From positions 1 to 64,000 of the forward strand of contig NZ_UWOD01000002.1 of NCBI RefSeq assembly GCF_900604335.1: 64,000 nucleotides of DNA, read 5' to 3'. Positions 19,191-27,383 of the stretch are shown piece after piece. The position numbers and the translations under genes are program-made. Position 1 is the stretch's first letter; every line of letters starts with the position of its first letter. The stretch comes from Intestinibacillus sp. Marseille-P6563 (lineage in GTDB: Bacteria; Bacillota; Clostridia; Oscillospirales; Butyricicoccaceae). Below the pieces are notes generated by a model, which ran no database searches, was not told the origin of the DNA, and saw only the letters and a program-made list of their open reading frames with translations.

Positions 19191-20708
19191 TTAACTCCTC
19201 CCTACTGCTGCGCGCATCAAGATTTCCTGCGTTGCATCCTTGACATCAAACTCACCGGTGATTTCACCATTGGCTACTGTCAAAATGCGATCACTCATAC
19301 CGAGAATTTCTTCCATTTCAGAAGAAATCATAATAATGACGACACCTTTTTCGACCAGTTCATTCATGATCTTGTAGATTTCATACTTCGCACCAACGTC
19401 AATACCACGCGTCGGCTCATCCAAGATCATGACCTTCGGTTCACTCATCAATGCTTTCGCCAAAACGACTTTCTGCTGGTTACCACCCGAAAGTGTGTTT
19501 ACGGCTACATCAATGCTTGGTGTTTTTGTGCGGATCTCCTGCACATACTTTGTCGTATAAGCAACCTCTGCATCTTCATTCAAAATGCCGAACTTGGATA
19601 CCTTGTCCAGCGAAGAGAGTGTTGTGTTTTCCTTGATGCTCATAATCAGGTTCAGACCCAATTTTTTACGGTCTTCACTGACGATAAAGTAACCTGCCTT
19701 CAGGGCATCCTGCGGATTTTTGATCTCTACCTTTTTGCCGTCAATATAGATCTCACCTGTACCCTTGGTACGGTACGCTCCGTAAACTGCTGTAAAGAGT
19801 TCGGTACGTCCGGCACCCATCAGGCCACTGATTCCCAAAATTTCACCCTTATACGCCTTGAGACTTACATTGTTGATGATGTTGCGATCCGGGATATCCG
19901 GATGGGGTACCGTAAAGTTTTTAATTTCAAACCCAATCTCACCGCGTGTATGCGGAACCCGCGGGAACAGATTGGTCATTTCACGACCAACCATCAACGA
20001 GATCATATCGTCCTTGGTCATCTGCGATTTCGGACGGGTTTCGATCGTTTCGCCGTCACGCAAAACAGTAATGTCATCACAAAGACGCATGATTTCATCT
20101 AGACGGTGCGAAATATAAATACAGGTAACGCCCTTTTGCCGTAATTTGTCTACCAGCTCCAGCAGAATATCGACTTCTGCCTCAGTCAAAGCCGCAGTCG
20201 GTTCGTCAAGCAGCAGCAGTTTTACATCACGCGCCAATGCCTTGGCGATTTCGACCATCTGCTGCTGACCAACACCGAGATTACGGACCATTTCTTCGGG
20301 ATTGACATCCAGACCAACGTCCTGCAGCAGCTTTAAGCAACGTTCGTGCATGGCATCAAAGTTAATGATACCGGCACGGTTGGGCTGATTATTTAAAAAG
20401 ATATTTTCACTGATCGACATATCCGGCACCAGGTTCATCTCCTGGTGGATACAAGCGATACCAGCTTTTTCTACATCACGAATCGTTTTGAACTTACATT
20501 CTTTTCCTTCAAAAAAGACCTTGCCTTCATATGTACCATATGGATATACGCCACAAATGACTTTGATAAGCGTCGATTTACCAGCACCATTTTCGCCGAC
20601 TAAGGCATGGACATGTCCGCGTTGAACGCTGAAAGTAACCTCAGACAGCGCTTTTACGCCGGGGAAGATCTTGGTTATATCCTGCAACTGCAAAATATAA
20701 TCGGACAT
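19191..20708 (-). CDS. xylG: Sugar ABC transporter ATP-binding protein (XylG type)
   Basis: Double ABC cassette protein of 505 residues that powers sugar import. The first cassette has a full Walker A (GENGAGKST) and the C-loop LGVGQQQMVEIAKAL. The second has the degenerate GLMGAGRTELF and the signature LSGGNQQKVVLAKAL, as in MglA/XylG/RbsA. The start is the ATG at 20708 behind a GGGGGTG site rather than the TTG at 20723. It lies between the binding protein and the permease genes. Confidence 0.9.
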   Translation of the reverse strand: MSDYILQLQDITKIFPGVKALSEVTFSVQRGHVHALVGENGAGKSTLIKVICGVYPYGTYEGKVFFEGKECKFKTIRDVEKAGIACIHQEMNLVPDMSISENIFLNNQPNRAGIINFDAMHERCLKLLQDVGLDVNPEEMVRNLGVGQQQMVEIAKALARDVKLLLLDEPTAALTEAEVDILLELVDKLRQKGVTCIYISHRLDEIMRLCDDITVLRDGETIETRPKSQMTKDDMISLMVGREMTNLFPRVPHTRGEIGFEIKNFTVPHPDIPDRNIINNVSLKAYKGEILGISGLMGAGRTELFTAVYGAYRTKGTGEIYIDGKKVEIKNPQDALKAGYFIVSEDRKKLGLNLIMSIKENTTLSSLDKVSKFGILNEDAEVAYTTKYVQEIRTKTPSIDVAVNTLSGGNQQKVVLAKALMSEPKVMILDEPTRGIDVGAKYEIYKIMNELVEKGVVIIMISSEMEEILGMSDRILTVANGEITGEFDVKDATQEILMRAAVGRS

Positions 20709-20789
20709 AGTATACACCCCCAAATTTCAAAGAGAACGTGCGTTATGTGCTTATATACGTGTGAAACACCGGAAAATGGATAATAGTTG

Positions 20790-20824
20790 GGGGTGCACGG
20801 TTGCCTGCTGCAGCCATGCACCCC
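20790..20824. terminator. Strong hairpin between binding-protein and ATPase genes
   Basis: An outer perfect 8-bp stem (20790-20797 with 20817-20824) encloses a second 6-bp stem. There is no T run on the minus strand. In sugar ABC operons such hairpins protect or limit the message so that the binding protein is made in excess; that role is inferred here. Confidence 0.6.
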
Positions 20825-20859
20825 GCACATCAAGATTGTTTGTTACCGAATGACTTTCA

Positions 20860-21990
20860 TTATTCAGCTGCGGCGTCTGCTTCGGTCGGCCACTGATCCT
20901 TCGGTACGTTTGCATAAACTTCTTCTACCGTATGGAACTGGTCACGAACACAAATAATCTCATAAATGTTGTCCTTGTTTACTGCTTCTACGTCAACCGT
21001 GAACGAATCAACATCTTTGGTATTGTTGTTCAAGGTCTGCCAAGTGCCCAGGCTGGAGTCAACACTGCTCTTCGGATCTTCGCCGGTTGCAATTGCGACA
21101 GCCAGTTCACATGCGGCCTGGTTCAGCGGAGCCAGCGGCTTGTAAACCGTACCAGTCTGTGTGCCTTCAACGATTCTCTGGCAAGCTGCCAGGTCAGCGT
21201 CCTGTCCGCAGATCGGAACGGTACCAGCCAAGCCCTGTGCTGCCAAAGCTTCGACTGCTGCACCTGCGGTGCCGTCGTTGGAAGCGATAACGCCCTGTAC
21301 GTCGTTGTTTGCAACGGTCAGGCCATTTTCAGTATGCTTCAGAGCTTCGTTGGGGTCCCAACCCTTGCACCACTGCTCAGTAACGATGGTGATGTCGCCG
21401 CTGTCGATGTACGGCTGCAGAACATCCTTCTGGCCTTCAGCTACCAGGTGTGCGTTGTTGTCTTCCGGTGCACCCTTCAGCCAGATGTAGTTGCCCTTCG
21501 GAGCAGCTTCTACAACGAACTTCGCTTCGGTTTCACCAACCTTGTACGAGTCAAACGTTACGTAGTAGTCCAGGTCGCTGTTCATGATAAAGCGGTCATA
21601 TGCGATAACCTTGATGCCTGCATCATGTGCTGCATCTACGATCGGGCCAGCTGCTTCTGCGTCCAGCGACTGAACGATCAGCACGTCGACACCCTGGTTG
21701 ATCAGGTTTTCACACTGGGAGATCTGCTTGTTCGCGTCATTGTTTGCAATCTGGGTATTGAGTTCAAAACCCTTTTCGTCCGCGTAATCTTGGAACATTT
21801 CGATTTCACGGTTCCAGCGTTCCTCGGTGGTGTTACCGATCGAAAGACCAACGACAATTTCCGAAATGTCTTTCTTTTCTCCACCAGAACTGCCGGATGC
21901 AGTGCCCGAATCGCTGCTGCTTGTGCAGGCCGTCATCGATACAGCCAGTGCAGCCGCTGTCAACGCTGCAAACAATCTTCTCTTTTTCAT
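20860..21990 (-). CDS. xylF: Xylose-type sugar-binding lipoprotein (XylF-like)
   Basis: Periplasmic-binding-type receptor of 376 residues, membrane-anchored as a lipoprotein: signal peptide 1-21 with lipobox SMTAC (Cys22) and a Ser/Gly linker. XylF/ChvE hallmarks are VGLSIGNTTEERW, the YDRFIMN segment, and CGQDADLAACQRI followed by TVYKPLAPLN. A strong AAGGAGG precedes the ATG. It is first in its operon, behind its own promoter, just downstream of the isomerase gene of the same pathway. Confidence 0.9.
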   Translation of the reverse strand: MKKRRLFAALTAAALAVSMTACTSSSDSGTASGSSGGEKKDISEIVVGLSIGNTTEERWNREIEMFQDYADEKGFELNTQIANNDANKQISQCENLINQGVDVLIVQSLDAEAAGPIVDAAHDAGIKVIAYDRFIMNSDLDYYVTFDSYKVGETEAKFVVEAAPKGNYIWLKGAPEDNNAHLVAEGQKDVLQPYIDSGDITIVTEQWCKGWDPNEALKHTENGLTVANNDVQGVIASNDGTAGAAVEALAAQGLAGTVPICGQDADLAACQRIVEGTQTGTVYKPLAPLNQAACELAVAIATGEDPKSSVDSSLGTWQTLNNNTKDVDSFTVDVEAVNKDNIYEIICVRDQFHTVEEVYANVPKDQWPTEADAAAE

Positions 21991-22142
21991 TTCTTCTCCT
22001 CCTTAAAATGAAATCTTCTTCTCTATATAAACCGGCTGTTCCGGCTTATATCAACCTACTCCACCAAAAAGAACTAGACATTCTATACATTTTTTTCGTA
22101 TAGTAATGCTATTTTTTGTGCTTTTTCCTAGTTGATATGGCT

Positions 22143-22171
22143 ATTATAGCATCCAAATATACAAGTCGCAA
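22143..22171 (-). promoter_or_regulatory. Promoter of the xylFGH-type operon
   Basis: Minus strand -35 TTGCGA (22166-22171), 17-base spacer, -10 TATAAT (22143-22148). The leader to the ATG is about 140 bases and includes a small inverted repeat (CTATAC near 22082 and GTATAG near 22097). The rest of 21991-22290 holds no gene that I can support. Confidence 0.7.
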
Positions 22172-22291
22172 TCAAAATATTGCTTTTTTTTGTTCACATT
22201 ATTTAAATCTTGTGTATTTTTTGTGATAACAGCTCAAAACAGGCCAAAAGCTCTCAATTATTCAGGATTTTTTAAGCTTTTTTCAAACAAA

Positions 22292-22317
22292 GGGCCGCCT
22301 CGAAATCAAGGCGGCCC
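22292..22317. terminator. Terminator of the isomerase operon
   Basis: A perfect 9-bp GC-rich stem (22292-22300 with 22309-22317) lies just after the isomerase stop. It is followed on the minus strand by a mixed T stretch. Confidence 0.75.
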
Positions 22318-22325
22318 ACTTTTTC

Positions 22326-23798
22326 TTATGCAAAGGGGTTTTCGCCTGGATACGGCAAGCTTGCCGGTTGATTATAAGCAATGTCTTGAACCCCAAGATA
22401 TTTGAAAATTTCGAACAGGGCCTTTCCATAATGCCCAAATGCAACCGCGCCGTGATGCGGATACTGTTTTTCAATCAATACATGACGGTAGAAACGATTC
22501 ATTTCCGGAATTGCAAATACACCGATGGAACCAAACGAACGGCTTGCAACATCCAAGACTTCGCCCTGCGCGATATAGGCGCGCAGCTGCGTCGAAGCCG
22601 TCGATTGCAGACGATAGAATGTAATATCGCCAGCCTTGATATCGCCTTCCATGGTACCACGTGTAATATCCGGCTCAGGCAGTTCGGGCTCAAGCTGCCG
22701 CTTCATGATCAGCTGGTAACCCATATGCGGATTCTTCAGCAGCGAAGAGCAGGTATTGCCGCAATGGAAGCCCATAAAAGTTTCGTTAAGCCGATACAGT
22801 GCCTTGCCTTCGATATCTTCTGCATAAATCTGCGCCGGTACCGAGTTGTTGATGTCCAACAGCGTCACTGGAGCCCCCGAAACGCAAATACCGATGTACT
22901 CACTCAACGCGCCGTAAATATCGACTTCACAAGAAATCGGGATGCCACGGCCGGTGAAGCGGGAATTGACATAGCACGGGACGAATCCAAATTCAGTCTG
23001 GAATGCCGGCCAGCACTTATTGGCAAACGCCGCATACTTGGAGCAGCCCAGATTTTCTTCCATCCAGTCTTCCAACGTCAGCTCGTACTGTGCCAGGCGC
23101 GGCAGCACACCTGCATACGGATTATTGCTGCCCAATTCTTCTGCCATTTCCTTTGCCTTGGCCGGAATCCGCGGATCGTCTTTGTGCTTATTGTAGGCAA
23201 CCAGAAGATCCAGCTCCGAATGTTCTTCCACAGCAACCCCAAGATCATACAACGCCTTGATTGGTGCATTGCAAGCCAGGAAATCGTTCGGCCGCGGACC
23301 AAAGGCAAAAATTTTCAGTCCCTTCAAGCCAACCAGAGCAGTCGCAATGGGTACAAACTCCCGGATTTGTTCTGCAACTTCAGCCGCTGTACCGCAAGGA
23401 TATTCCGGGATGTATACCCGCTTTCCACGAAGGCCCAAGTTATAGGAAGCATTCAGCATACCGCAGTAAGCATCGCCGCGTCCATTGTGCAGGTCGCCGT
23501 CACCTTCCGCTGCCGATGTATACATAATCGGTCCGTCAAACAAATCAGCAATCATGGTTTCCGGGGTCTCCGGGCCAAAGTTGCCCAAAAATACGCACAG
23601 AGCATTCACGCCAGCCGCCTTTACGTCTTCGACTGCCTTCTTCGCATCCAATTCGGTTTCTACGCATACCGGACATTCATACAAACCATCGCCATAAGCT
23701 TGTACGACATTTTTACGACGCTGTTCGGACAGCGAAATCGGGAAGCATCCCCGGCTGACCGAAATGATACCCATTTTGATTTCTGCAATGTTTTTCAT
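22326..23798 (-). CDS. L-fucose/L-arabinose isomerase-family sugar isomerase
   Basis: Metal-dependent ketol-isomerase fold protein of 490 residues. The N-terminal substrate-domain start (KMGIISVSRGCFP) and the C-terminal metal site regions CEVDIYGALSEY and GHYGKALFEIF match the FucI/AraA fold. It is divergent from true FucI and AraA, so the substrate is not certain. Context (xylulokinase and DUF4867 upstream, XylF-type importer downstream, no xylA) suggests that it makes D-xylulose or a related ketopentose. It starts after GGGAGG, 15 bases from the DUF4867 gene. Confidence 0.8.
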   Translation of the reverse strand: MKNIAEIKMGIISVSRGCFPISLSEQRRKNVVQAYGDGLYECPVCVETELDAKKAVEDVKAAGVNALCVFLGNFGPETPETMIADLFDGPIMYTSAAEGDGDLHNGRGDAYCGMLNASYNLGLRGKRVYIPEYPCGTAAEVAEQIREFVPIATALVGLKGLKIFAFGPRPNDFLACNAPIKALYDLGVAVEEHSELDLLVAYNKHKDDPRIPAKAKEMAEELGSNNPYAGVLPRLAQYELTLEDWMEENLGCSKYAAFANKCWPAFQTEFGFVPCYVNSRFTGRGIPISCEVDIYGALSEYIGICVSGAPVTLLDINNSVPAQIYAEDIEGKALYRLNETFMGFHCGNTCSSLLKNPHMGYQLIMKRQLEPELPEPDITRGTMEGDIKAGDITFYRLQSTASTQLRAYIAQGEVLDVASRSFGSIGVFAIPEMNRFYRHVLIEKQYPHHGAVAFGHYGKALFEIFKYLGVQDIAYNQPASLPYPGENPFA

Positions 23799-23813
23799 AT
23801 TCTTGTCCTCCCT

Positions 23814-24458
23814 TTAAAGGCTCGGCAGAAGATCGATATTCTCGCCCAGCAGTCCAATATATGCACCATCCTGCGCTTCCGATGCATCCGGATGGGCAAT
23901 CAGCCATTTGTTTTTTGCACGCAGCATTTTGTCTTCCTTTTGAATCGGTTTTAGCTGCGGCGCTTCGGTATTGGTTCCCTTCGGCAGCACCACGGCAACA
24001 CGGAATCCTGCCTGCTTGGCAGCATCGCATGGCGCATAATGCAAGGTTGTCGCATAAAGCTCAACTGCCACGCCGGCAGGCACCCGAAAGGCCTCTACCC
24101 GATCGGTATGCAGCTGCCACTCCGGGCCCAGATCCTGCTGCCGGGCAACCAGAAGAATGAACTCCTGTGCACCAATGTTGATCTCACTATCGCGGTGATA
24201 TTCCACGCAGTTCAACTTTGTGTTAGTGCCATTGCAATATCCGATTTGGATCGGCATGCCGCCATATACATGGTCACGCAGGATGCTATATGCCGCATCT
24301 ACTTCCAGCGCTTCCACCGACGGGATATATACAACACCATCGGTTGGCCGTTCGGTTTCTTTTTCCAACGTTTCGGTCAGGCTCTGAAAATCAAAGTCTG
24401 ATAAAACCCGTCCATAGACTGCAAATGCTTCATCGTAAACCGATTGGATTTTCAACAT
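23814..24458 (-). CDS. DUF4867 family protein, cupin-like
   Basis: Protein of 214 residues with no characterised function. I recognise it as DUF4867, a family seen with this isomerase and with xylulokinase. The pattern of a His/Glu strand (EYHRDSEINIG), then VPAGVAVELYATTLHYAPC, looks like a double-stranded beta-helix (cupin) with possible metal ligands His, Glu and a C-terminal His. A sugar epimerase, isomerase or lyase role is inference. It is the middle gene of a tight three-gene operon (gaps of 13 and 15 bases). Confidence 0.72.
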   Translation of the reverse strand: MLKIQSVYDEAFAVYGRVLSDFDFQSLTETLEKETERPTDGVVYIPSVEALEVDAAYSILRDHVYGGMPIQIGYCNGTNTKLNCVEYHRDSEINIGAQEFILLVARQQDLGPEWQLHTDRVEAFRVPAGVAVELYATTLHYAPCDAAKQAGFRVAVVLPKGTNTEAPQLKPIQKEDKMLRAKNKWLIAHPDASEAQDGAYIGLLGENIDLLPSL

Positions 24459-24471
24459 TGCTCATCCTTTC

Positions 24472-25995
24472 TTAAAGACCCGCCAAAACGTGATACTGTT
24501 CTTTGAGTGCAGGGTACAGGGCCTGATACACTTTGTAAAATGCTTCATATTTTTCTACATTAGAAGCAATCGGTGCTTGCGATGCATTGACAGCAATTAG
24601 CTTCCGGCATCCTTCTTCAACCGACGCATAGACTCCAGCACCCACGCCAGCCAAAATTGCAACACCCAAAGCCGGTCCTTCCTTGCTGACTGTTGTTGCA
24701 ACCGGGCAGCCTAGAACATCCGCCAACATCTGCCGCCACAGCGGAGAAGTGCCACCGCCGCCGCAAGCCAAAATTTCGGTCGGACGCACCTGCATTTCAC
24801 GCAAAATTTCTGCGCAATCCCGCAAGCTAAATGTCACGCCTTCCATCACAGCCCGCAGTAAATCATATCGTGTATGCATTCCCGACAGGCCTACAAAAGC
24901 ACCGCGGCAATCCGGATCCAAATGTGGTGTCCGTTCTCCCATCAAATAAGGCAGGTAGAGCAGGCGGTTGGAACCAATCGGAACCTGTTCGGCCGCTTTG
25001 TCCAGGAGTACATAAGGATCTACATTTTGCTTTTCTGCTTCTAAGCAATCCAAGCCGCAGAATTGATCCCGATACCATTTCAGGGACTGTCCTGCCGCTA
25101 AAGTGACGCCCATGACATGCCAGGCACCCGGTACCGCACAGCAAAACGTATGAACGCGCCCCTTAGGATCCACCGACAGCTGGCTGGTATGGGCAAATAC
25201 AACGCCCGAAGTGCCAATAGTCGCAAAGGCCTTGCCATCTTCGACAACCCCTGTTCCGACTGCTGCTGCTGCGTTATCTCCCGCGCCGCCAACAACTGGC
25301 GTGCCTACCGCCAATCCGGTTTTGGCGGCAGCATCTTCTGTAATCGTTCCGGTTACTTCTGGGCTTTCATATACTTTCGCCAGTAATTCCGGCTCAATTT
25401 CCAGTTTTGTTAAGACCTCATCCGACCAGCAGCGCTGTGGTACATCCAACAGGCCCATGCCCGATGCATCCGAAACTTCGGTAGCATATACGCCGCACAG
25501 GCGGAAACGCACATAATCTTTTGCAAGTAAAATATGCCTGCATTTGCTGTAAATTTCGGGTTCATGGTTGCGGACCCACAAAATCTTTCCGGCGGTAAAT
25601 CCAGTCAGTGCTGGATTTGCGGTAATTTCGATGTAACGCTCTTTGCCTACCCGTTCATAAATCTCTTCACATTCTGCCGCTGTCCGCTGATCACACCACA
25701 AAATCGCCGGACGCAAGACCTTGTTTTCTTCGTCCAGCATGACCAGCGAATGCATTTGTCCAGACAGGCCAATACCGCGAATCGACTTCGCATCGATTGC
25801 ACTCTGCTTTAAAACCGCTTGGATTCCCTGGCAAACCGCATTCCACCAATCATCAGGATTTTGCTCTGCCCAGCCATTTTGCGGCTGCTGCATAGGATAT
25901 TCGACAGTACAGGAAGCAATTACCGCGCCATTTGTGTCAAATAGAACTGTTTTTGTACCAGATGTGCCGATATCAATACCCAGTAAGTATTCCAT
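24472..25995 (-). CDS. xylB: Xylulokinase
   Basis: FGGY-family carbohydrate kinase that phosphorylates D-xylulose for the pentose phosphate pathway. The N-terminal phosphate motif GIDIGTSGTKT, the GLSGQMHSLV substrate loop, VVGGAGDNAAAAVGTG and the C-terminal ACGGGGTSPLWRQM adenosine motif are all present. Start: ATG at 25995, about 9 bases from an AAGGAGA site. An ATG three codons upstream is too close to that site. Length is 507 residues, normal for XylB. Confidence 0.9.
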   Translation of the reverse strand: MEYLLGIDIGTSGTKTVLFDTNGAVIASCTVEYPMQQPQNGWAEQNPDDWWNAVCQGIQAVLKQSAIDAKSIRGIGLSGQMHSLVMLDEENKVLRPAILWCDQRTAAECEEIYERVGKERYIEITANPALTGFTAGKILWVRNHEPEIYSKCRHILLAKDYVRFRLCGVYATEVSDASGMGLLDVPQRCWSDEVLTKLEIEPELLAKVYESPEVTGTITEDAAAKTGLAVGTPVVGGAGDNAAAAVGTGVVEDGKAFATIGTSGVVFAHTSQLSVDPKGRVHTFCCAVPGAWHVMGVTLAAGQSLKWYRDQFCGLDCLEAEKQNVDPYVLLDKAAEQVPIGSNRLLYLPYLMGERTPHLDPDCRGAFVGLSGMHTRYDLLRAVMEGVTFSLRDCAEILREMQVRPTEILACGGGGTSPLWRQMLADVLGCPVATTVSKEGPALGVAILAGVGAGVYASVEEGCRKLIAVNASQAPIASNVEKYEAFYKVYQALYPALKEQYHVLAGL

Positions 25996-26051
25996 AATCC
26001 ACATTCTCCTTCAAACGCCGACACTTTTGAAAAGGTTCTTTCTATATCTTT

Positions 26052-26080
26052 ATCCTAGTCCTTTTCCATCAATTTGTCAA
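26052..26080 (-). promoter_or_regulatory. Promoter of the xylB-DUF4867-isomerase operon
   Basis: Minus strand -35 TTGACA (26075-26080), 17-base spacer, -10 TAGGAT (26052-26057). It lies about 55 bases upstream of the xylB ATG. The AT-rich stretch 26085-26205 upstream could hold a regulator site, but I see no clear palindrome. Confidence 0.65.
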
Positions 26081-26210
26081 TATCCTTCTGATTTTCTATT
26101 GTAATTTTGGATTAAACTCACAAAACATGTGTTGTTTTTTTGGAAACCTTGTGAAAGGATTTTATTATATCTTTGTATATTGCATAAAATCTATCATCGA
26201 ATTTTGCAAT

Positions 26211-26240
26211 AAAAAAACGCCGCATTAGCGGCGTTTTTTT
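26211..26240. terminator. Bidirectional terminator after the DHHW gene
   Basis: A7, a GC-rich 6-bp stem (CGCCGC with GCGGCG), 4-base loop, T7. It starts right after the stop of the DHHW gene. Confidence 0.9.
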
Positions 26241-26241
26241 A

Positions 26242-27375
26242 TCATGCTAACCATTGGATACTGCGATCACTCGTTAGAGTTTCCAATCCGTAGACAAATA
26301 AGATACGATCATATTCATTTTCTTCGATCAGTTCAGAAACGGTTTGCTTTTTAAAATAACGCAAATCCACCAAATCGATCGTCTGATAATGCCGGCTCAA
26401 AAATGGAGCAAAGCAGTGGGCAAAGGAATCCCGCACAATGAGCAACTTCCCGCCGGGCGCATTGGAGGTCAATGTTACTTTGGCATGATTCCCGTCCAAA
26501 AATACGGGATATTTATCTGCTTCCTGCAAGTGTTCCAGAAAAAATGGCCCCTCTTGCTCAATCGGTACCGGTCGGTTTTCATCGTATGCGGTCACATCAA
26601 TTTGTGTCTCTGTGTCGGTCCATAGGGATATTTCATCTGGTTTTGTTGCCCACAGCCCACTTTTGGAGTAGGTCGTTCCATAGAATCCATCATAGTCATC
26701 GATAGAGTATTCCTCTTTTTCGGCTGATGTCAGTCCCCATGCCTGTGCAAGCGCACAATATACTTCATATGCTCCCAAACTTGTCCAGTGATGATCTGTC
26801 CGATAATAGATGGGAGTATCCGTCGCATTTTGTAAGACTTCCATGACATCAATCCATTGCATTGTCCCTGCATATTCCGCTTCCATCTGCTGCAATAGCG
26901 CAGCATCGGGATAGGATTCATGTAAATCAGGCAACTTATCGGTCATAATCGCCCCTGTGGTCGGGACACATAAAAATGAGAAATCCTCTTCCGGATGCTT
27001 TTCTGCAAACTCCCGAATCGTTTGGATATTCTTTTCAAAAACTGCTCCCGCTTCTATCGGCCGATTGATCAGCCATCCTTCTTTTCCACGGTAAACCTTT
27101 CCAGCCGAATTCAGACCTTCTGCCTGTTGGGTATAAGCATGGGCTCCGACCCAAAAATCGCGCTGTGCAAAATGGTCGGAAAGATAGTCATCGATCGATT
27201 GAAACCATTTGCCGCTCCATAAGTTTGACCAACGCCATTCTGGAAATTCCTGCAGTACACGTTTTTCGTTAACCGAAAACTCCTGTTTCGGCAAAACCCA
27301 AAATGCCGCTTGTAAACCAATCAACACAGCACAAAACCCAATGACTAAGGGAAGATCTCGCTTTTTCACTTGCAT
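26242..27375 (-). CDS. DHHW / AlgX-like exported acyl-transfer protein
   Basis: Protein of 377 residues with an N-terminal membrane anchor or uncleaved signal (about 8-28). The body is of the SGNH/AlgX-AlgJ type: the DHHW motif is at 194-197 in TDHHWTSLGAY and a Ser motif IVRDSFA lies near 317, giving a catalytic Asp-His-Ser set. Proteins of this class work with an MBOAT partner to move acyl groups onto surface glycans. The MBOAT gene is 8 bases upstream, so they form a pair. The target glycan is unknown. Confidence 0.85.
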   Translation of the reverse strand: MQVKKRDLPLVIGFCAVLIGLQAAFWVLPKQEFSVNEKRVLQEFPEWRWSNLWSGKWFQSIDDYLSDHFAQRDFWVGAHAYTQQAEGLNSAGKVYRGKEGWLINRPIEAGAVFEKNIQTIREFAEKHPEEDFSFLCVPTTGAIMTDKLPDLHESYPDAALLQQMEAEYAGTMQWIDVMEVLQNATDTPIYYRTDHHWTSLGAYEVYCALAQAWGLTSAEKEEYSIDDYDGFYGTTYSKSGLWATKPDEISLWTDTETQIDVTAYDENRPVPIEQEGPFFLEHLQEADKYPVFLDGNHAKVTLTSNAPGGKLLIVRDSFAHCFAPFLSRHYQTIDLVDLRYFKKQTVSELIEENEYDRILFVYGLETLTSDRSIQWLA

Positions 27376-27383
27376 GGCCTCCC

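Noticed and set aside
20932-22011. 359-codon open frame antisense to the sugar-binding protein
   Set aside because: A Cys- and Val-rich shadow frame with no domain. The minus strand has signal peptide, lipobox and receptor motifs.
22368-23954. 528-codon open frame on the plus strand, longer than the gene it overlaps
   Set aside because: It is antisense to the isomerase, with no ribosome site and low-complexity composition. The minus-strand product has clear family motifs.
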